Below, piece by piece: positions 61,701 through 64,000 of a stretch of DNA of 64,000 nucleotides. Source of the DNA: Flavobacteriaceae bacterium PS02337 (lineage in GTDB: Bacteria; Bacteroidota; Bacteroidia; Flavobacteriales; Flavobacteriaceae); the NCBI GenBank assembly GCA_029959285.1, contig JASCOE010000008.1, positions 186,001 to 250,000 of the forward strand, in the 5' to 3' direction. The notes under the pieces are model-generated. The model did no database searches. It was not told where the DNA came from and worked only from the letters and a program-made list of their open reading frames with translations. Each line of letters begins with the position of its first letter. Position 1 is the stretch's first letter. The translations under genes and the position numbers were made by a program.

Positions 61701-62795
61701 AGTAGCAACTTGTTCAAAAATAGACTGATTTTGTAATTCTGGCAGGATTTCTCTGTACGTTTTCCCTATTACATCAGAACCTTTTCCCCAAATATTTATA
61801 ATCGATTCGTTGGCGAGTTCAATGCGCATTTCTTTCCCCACATAAACTGCGATCGGAAAAGGAGCGTTTTCTACCAATTGTCTTATTTTTTGTTCACTTT
61901 CTTCCACTTTAGAACGCGCCAAAACCTGAGCCGTAACTTCGGTCGCAATTGCCGCAACGCCAGAAATAGTTCCGTCTGGTTCTCTTAAAGCTTCGTAAAC
62001 AAAATTGATATACGTATTTTCGGTTTTTCCGTTACGATTTAATTCGACAAAAATCTCGTCGGTGGCGATTTTTTTTCCGTCGACATAAATGTTTTGAAGA
62101 ATTTCACTAAGACCGTGTTTTTTTAATTCTGGCAAAACCTTAAAAATCGGCTGATTGATGATGTCTTCGGCTTTTGTGTTCCAAAGTTGCATCATTTGCT
62201 CATTGGCAATTTCAACAATATGATTTTCACCTCTAAAAATACACATGGCTACAGGAGCCTGCATAATATTATTGATAAATCGAGCATTACTTTCTTGCAA
62301 TGCATCGGCAACAATTTTCTTATCTGTGGTTTCAATAACAGTAACTAAAATACCGCCAACCGAACCGTCTTCTATTTTTATGGGACTATATGAAAAATCA
62401 AAATAGCAATCTTCTACATAGCCATTGCGATGCAGCGGAACTTTAAAATCAGGAAAACTAACTGCTTTTCCTTTCATTACGTCGGCGAACATCGGACCAA
62501 TTTGATCCCAGATTTCGGAAAAAGTATTTTTAGAACTTCCGCCCAAAGCTTCAGGATGTTTTGAAGCACCTAAAATTGGACGAAAAGCGTCATTGTACAA
62601 TTGCGTGTAACTGTTTCCCCAAGCAATATACATGGCAAATGGGTTGCCAAGCATCATTGCAGTCATGGTTTTAAGGCTTTGAGGCCATTTGTCAGGATCG
62701 CCTAAAGATGTTTTGCTCCATTCTTTGGAACGAATTAAGCTGCCCATTTCTCCTCCTTCGGACAGAAAATAATGTTCCTTTTTATTTCGGTTCAT
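58776..62795 (-). CDS. multi-PAS sensor histidine kinase
   Basis: 1339 residues, no membrane helix seen, so cytoplasmic. Eight PAS-like units in a row, each joined by a short helix such as EARKKIEESEKRF: about 1-165 (SLGDPDKWPQSLKT type), 166-295, 296-420, 421-550, 551-680, 681-810, 811-950, 951-1090. Then a coiled coil, HisKA with SSHDLQEPLRKIQTF (His near 1125) and HATPase with DNGIGFEPQ and GTGIGLAIVKKIVENH. Eleven bp after its response regulator. The signal is unknown; several units may bind different ligands. Confidence 0.92.
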   Translation of the reverse strand: MNRNKKEHYFLSEGGEMGSLIRSKEWSKTSLGDPDKWPQSLKTMTAMMLGNPFAMYIAWGNSYTQLYNDAFRPILGASKHPEALGGSSKNTFSEIWDQIGPMFADVMKGKAVSFPDFKVPLHRNGYVEDCYFDFSYSPIKIEDGSVGGILVTVIETTDKKIVADALQESNARFINNIMQAPVAMCIFRGENHIVEIANEQMMQLWNTKAEDIINQPIFKVLPELKKHGLSEILQNIYVDGKKIATDEIFVELNRNGKTENTYINFVYEALREPDGTISGVAAIATEVTAQVLARSKVEESEQKIRQLVENAPFPIAVYVGKEMRIELANESIINIWGKGSDVIGKTYREILPELQNQSIFEQVATVFETGKSFHSRNSRVDIVKDNVLQPFYFNYSFTPLYDLNGKVYAVMNTAVEITDLYLAKQKIEESDKRFRDTVRQAPVGITILGGPEYVVEMANEAYLKIVAREEKSFVGRPLYDSLPEVKETVSALLDGVLKTGIPFNGYEVPVPINRYGKIEIFYFDFLYHPLKEEDGTISGILVTVTEVTDKVEARKKIELNEDRLKIVVEASELGTWELNVKTRAPIYSQRYLEIVGGYTEEVSLTHEDLLQHLHPDDMHVRNQGFKDALNSGILNYEVRVIWKDKSIHWIEGKGKVFYDENNEPEKLIGTIRDITEEKKYQQKIEDSAKKLRNLIVYSPVPIAILRGNDFVIEMANFVLLDNIWKKQQNEVEGKNLLKLFPELQKQKYGKLLKKVYESGEVYTEAESLLFIENENQSNQFYVDFEFAPLRESDNSISGIRMTLIDVTEKVEARKKIEESEKRFRSLTESIPQLIWETDAEGNSLFTSGKWFEYTGIEPGLEGSWEAMIHPDDFDENVKIWKHALSTGEMYRCDVRMRRKDGTYRWHTVIGEPVLDLNNQIIKWVGAFTDIHTEKAFTHELEQQVTARTRELIQMNESLRKSEERYHLMVEEVQEYAILYLSAHGIIENWNAGAEKIKGYKAEEIVGKYFSIFYTKEDQKSKLPEKLLQLAIENGKVVHEGWRARKDGTRFWANVVITAIHNKQDEIIGFSKVTHDLTERKKADDTLKMNALELEQKNNELEEMNKELQSFAYISSHDLQEPLRKIQTFASQIMDKESESLSENGKDKFRRMQNAAQRMQTLINDLLAYSRTNIQERVFVKTDLSQIIKEVKEDLTEELEQKNAVIEVEKTSKADIIPFQFKQLLYNLISNSLKFSNPDVPVVIKIKSEIAVAEDLDNEKLIPTKKYCHIQVSDNGIGFEPQYNKKIFEVFQRLHGRDRYNGTGIGLAIVKKIVENHNGIITASGLQNEGATFDIYIPVS

Positions 62796-62806
62796 CCAAA
62801 GAAGAT

Positions 62807-63256
62807 TTAGGGTTGCAGTATGAAATTTGCTCTTTCGGGCTGTTTGAAATTATTTTCGGATGCTATTGTCAGTGCTTTTTCGATAACTGTTTTTAGTTTA
62901 GAAAATTCTCCAGGCTTACGAATGTAGTAAGACGCGCCTTTTTGATATAGATTGTTAACAATTTCGCTATCTAACGAAGTCGAAAAAATAATAATAGGAA
63001 GGCCTTTCAACCTTTCATTTTCTTTAATTTCAGTTAAACATTCTATACCGTTTTTACGAGGCATATTCAAATCAAGAAAAATGACATCAGGAAAATTTTT
63101 CAGTTCGTTATTTTCTAAGAAATTCATTAATTGTACTCCATCATGCACCGTCAAAAGATCAGCTTTAATTGTCGTTTCGCCTAGGGCTTCCCTAAAGAAA
63201 TCGCAATCATCCTCGTCATCATCTGCCAATAAAAGATTGTAGTGCTTTGTAATCAT
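62807..63256 (-). CDS. single-domain response regulator (CheY/Rcp1-like)
   Basis: 149 residues, receiver domain only. Acidic cluster D12-D14 (ADDDEDD), phospho-acceptor D62 (VIFLDLNMPRKNG), Thr/Ser in IIFSTS and Lys in IRKPGE. The Rcp1-like form is typical of partners of PAS or phytochrome kinases. First gene of the pair with the multi-PAS kinase; it has no output domain, so it must act through protein contacts. Confidence 0.93.
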   Translation of the reverse strand: MITKHYNLLLADDDEDDCDFFREALGETTIKADLLTVHDGVQLMNFLENNELKNFPDVIFLDLNMPRKNGIECLTEIKENERLKGLPIIIFSTSLDSEIVNNLYQKGASYYIRKPGEFSKLKTVIEKALTIASENNFKQPERANFILQP

Positions 63257-63546
63257 TTTTAGTCTCCTAAAATTATCTGTTAGTATATTTGATAAATTTA
63301 ACTTTTTTATACAAAATTTCTGTTTTTTTTAGAAAGAATGTTTTTTCTTATTTCCGTAAAAAATTAAAGTAGGGAAGTTTTTTTACATTTAGGAAACAAT
63401 TTTATTTTACATTTTACGTTTTTATACTAACAAAGAATTTGCTTTTTGTACTTCATTACGTTTTAAAAATTATTCTTCTTTTTTAGAGAAATAATACTTA
63501 AAACCCTTTAAAAATCTCACTTTTCAATTACTGTTTTTTCAATTTT

Positions 63547-63587
63547 TGTGTATACCGTATCCACAAAGTGTGAAATAATTATACACT
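63547..63587. promoter_or_regulatory. two upstream palindromes, candidate enhancer sites
   Basis: TGTGTATACCGTATCCACA (63547-63565, one mismatched pair) and a 21-bp palindrome at 63567-63587 with arms AGTGT/ACACT. They are centred about 110 and 90 bp before the expected start of the sigma-54 promoter at 63638. Confidence 0.6.
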
Positions 63588-63637
63588 ATTTTTTGAACTC
63601 TTTTTTCTAAATGCCTCTACAACAGCTTAGAACTGTA

Positions 63638-63654
63638 TTGGCACGCCGCTTGCA
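63638..63654 (+). promoter_or_regulatory. sigma-54 (-24/-12) promoter
   Basis: TTGGCACGCCGCTTGCA matches the RpoN consensus TTGGCACGnnnnTTGCW at every fixed base, with GG and GC exactly 12 bp apart. Faces the gene at 63790; expected start near 63665. Confidence 0.85.
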
Positions 63655-63775
63655 AATTGTGTTTATGTCAAAATCTTTGATGTGTCTGTTTTTTTAATTG
63701 TTTCTCCCCATACGAGTTTCAAATTAAGTAGAAAAAAAAAGATTTTACTAAAAGCCAAATTAAAAGAAATTAAAA

Positions 63776-63782
63776 AAAGGAG
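63776..63782 (+). promoter_or_regulatory. Shine-Dalgarno site of the last gene
   Basis: AAAGGAG lies 7 nt before the ATG at 63790. Such a strong site is unusual next to the other genes here, which mostly lack one. Confidence 0.55.
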
Positions 63783-63789
63783 TATAAGC

Positions 63790-64000
63790 ATGGAAAGCGA
63801 AACAATTATCTCAAAACAATTTTACTCGAACAACAGTTCGATTATCACAGAAAAAGCACTAACAGGTTCTATTTTCGGAACTAAAGAAAAAACACAAAAA
63901 ATACACGTTGAAAGACCTAAAAGTTCAATCGGATTAGCAGTTATTATTGCTACTTTCTTATTGATGATTGCTGGTGTTTGTTCGGTATTTTTATTACAAG
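63790..64000 (+). CDS. unknown membrane protein, cut by window end
   Basis: 70 residues visible from the ATG at 63790. A polar N-terminus (MESETIISKQFYSNNSSI, then about 27 more residues) is followed by a membrane helix (about 50-69, IGLAVIIATFLLMIAGVCSV) that leads out of the window. No family recognised. Expressed from a sigma-54 promoter with upstream palindromes, so it is probably induced by an enhancer-binding activator. Confidence 0.6.
   Translation, partial: MESETIISKQFYSNNSSIITEKALTGSIFGTKEKTQKIHVERPKSSIGLAVIIATFLLMIAGVCSVFLLQ

Overview
The window is chromosomal DNA of a Flavobacterium-like member of the Bacteroidota. The reasons are the AT-rich sequence, many small lipoproteins with an SC lipobox, the general lack of Shine-Dalgarno sites, promoter -7 elements of the form TAnnTTTG, and gene families typical of that group (TPR sensor kinases, ACT_3 proteins, flavobacterial trp genes). 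There is no rRNA, tRNA, CRISPR array or intact insertion sequence that I can recognise. The left edge cuts a CCA-adding enzyme gene and the right edge cuts a membrane protein gene.

Layout. 1-2 kb: tRNA nucleotidyltransferase (partial) and yaaA. 2.2-6.9 kb: a TetR-TolC-HlyD-MFS drug efflux operon with two operator palindromes. 7.1-16.2 kb: a complete tryptophan operon (E, G, D, C, F, B, A on the minus strand) preceded by a leader peptide with three consecutive Trp codons and an intrinsic terminator, and interrupted by four unrelated small genes. 16.3-21.4 kb: a secreted beta-helix-like protein, a MarR/nitroreductase/YceI operon and glycerol-3-phosphate dehydrogenase. 21.7-24.3 kb and 30.6-33.0 kb: two sulfur-handling groups (YeeE/YedE pair plus persulfide dioxygenase-rhodanese; TauE/SafE, Crp/Fnr, rhodanese). 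24.5-30.5 kb: HD-domain nucleotidase, cytochrome bd oxidase and several unknown small proteins. 33-39 kb: aldehyde dehydrogenase of the GapN type, M1 peptidase, ACT_3 protein, acetyltransferase. 39.3-45.1 kb: an RND efflux operon. 45.2-46.5 kb: a DeoR-family regulator divergent from a deoxyribonucleotidase.

The most interesting part is 46.6-57.2 kb. Two paralogous cassettes lie about 8 kb apart. Each has a tiny proline-tailed lipoprotein followed by a TPR-containing sensor histidine kinase that itself starts with a lipobox-like signal; the second copy adds a NarL-like response regulator. The non-coding DNA is duplicated too. Both copies have a long imperfect inverted repeat interleaved with a second GGGAAGT/ACTTCCC pair, a palindrome centred on CTGCAG, and, at nearly the same distance beyond it (66 and 68 bp), an array of short motifs repeated every 9-10 bp. 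The array motif differs between the copies (TTCCC versus AAGT). A hairpin followed by a U-run overlaps each kinase start codon. I read this as a peptide/receptor-like signalling module with its own regulatory DNA that has duplicated and diverged; the functional reading is inference.

The right end (57.2-64 kb) has an unknown single-pass membrane protein, a lipocalin-like lipoprotein, an eight-PAS hybrid-input histidine kinase with a CheY-like partner, and a near-perfect sigma-54 promoter with two upstream palindromes driving the truncated last gene. Throughout the window, gaps between genes are filled by many families of intergenic inverted repeats whose arms are built from units of about 9-10 bp.
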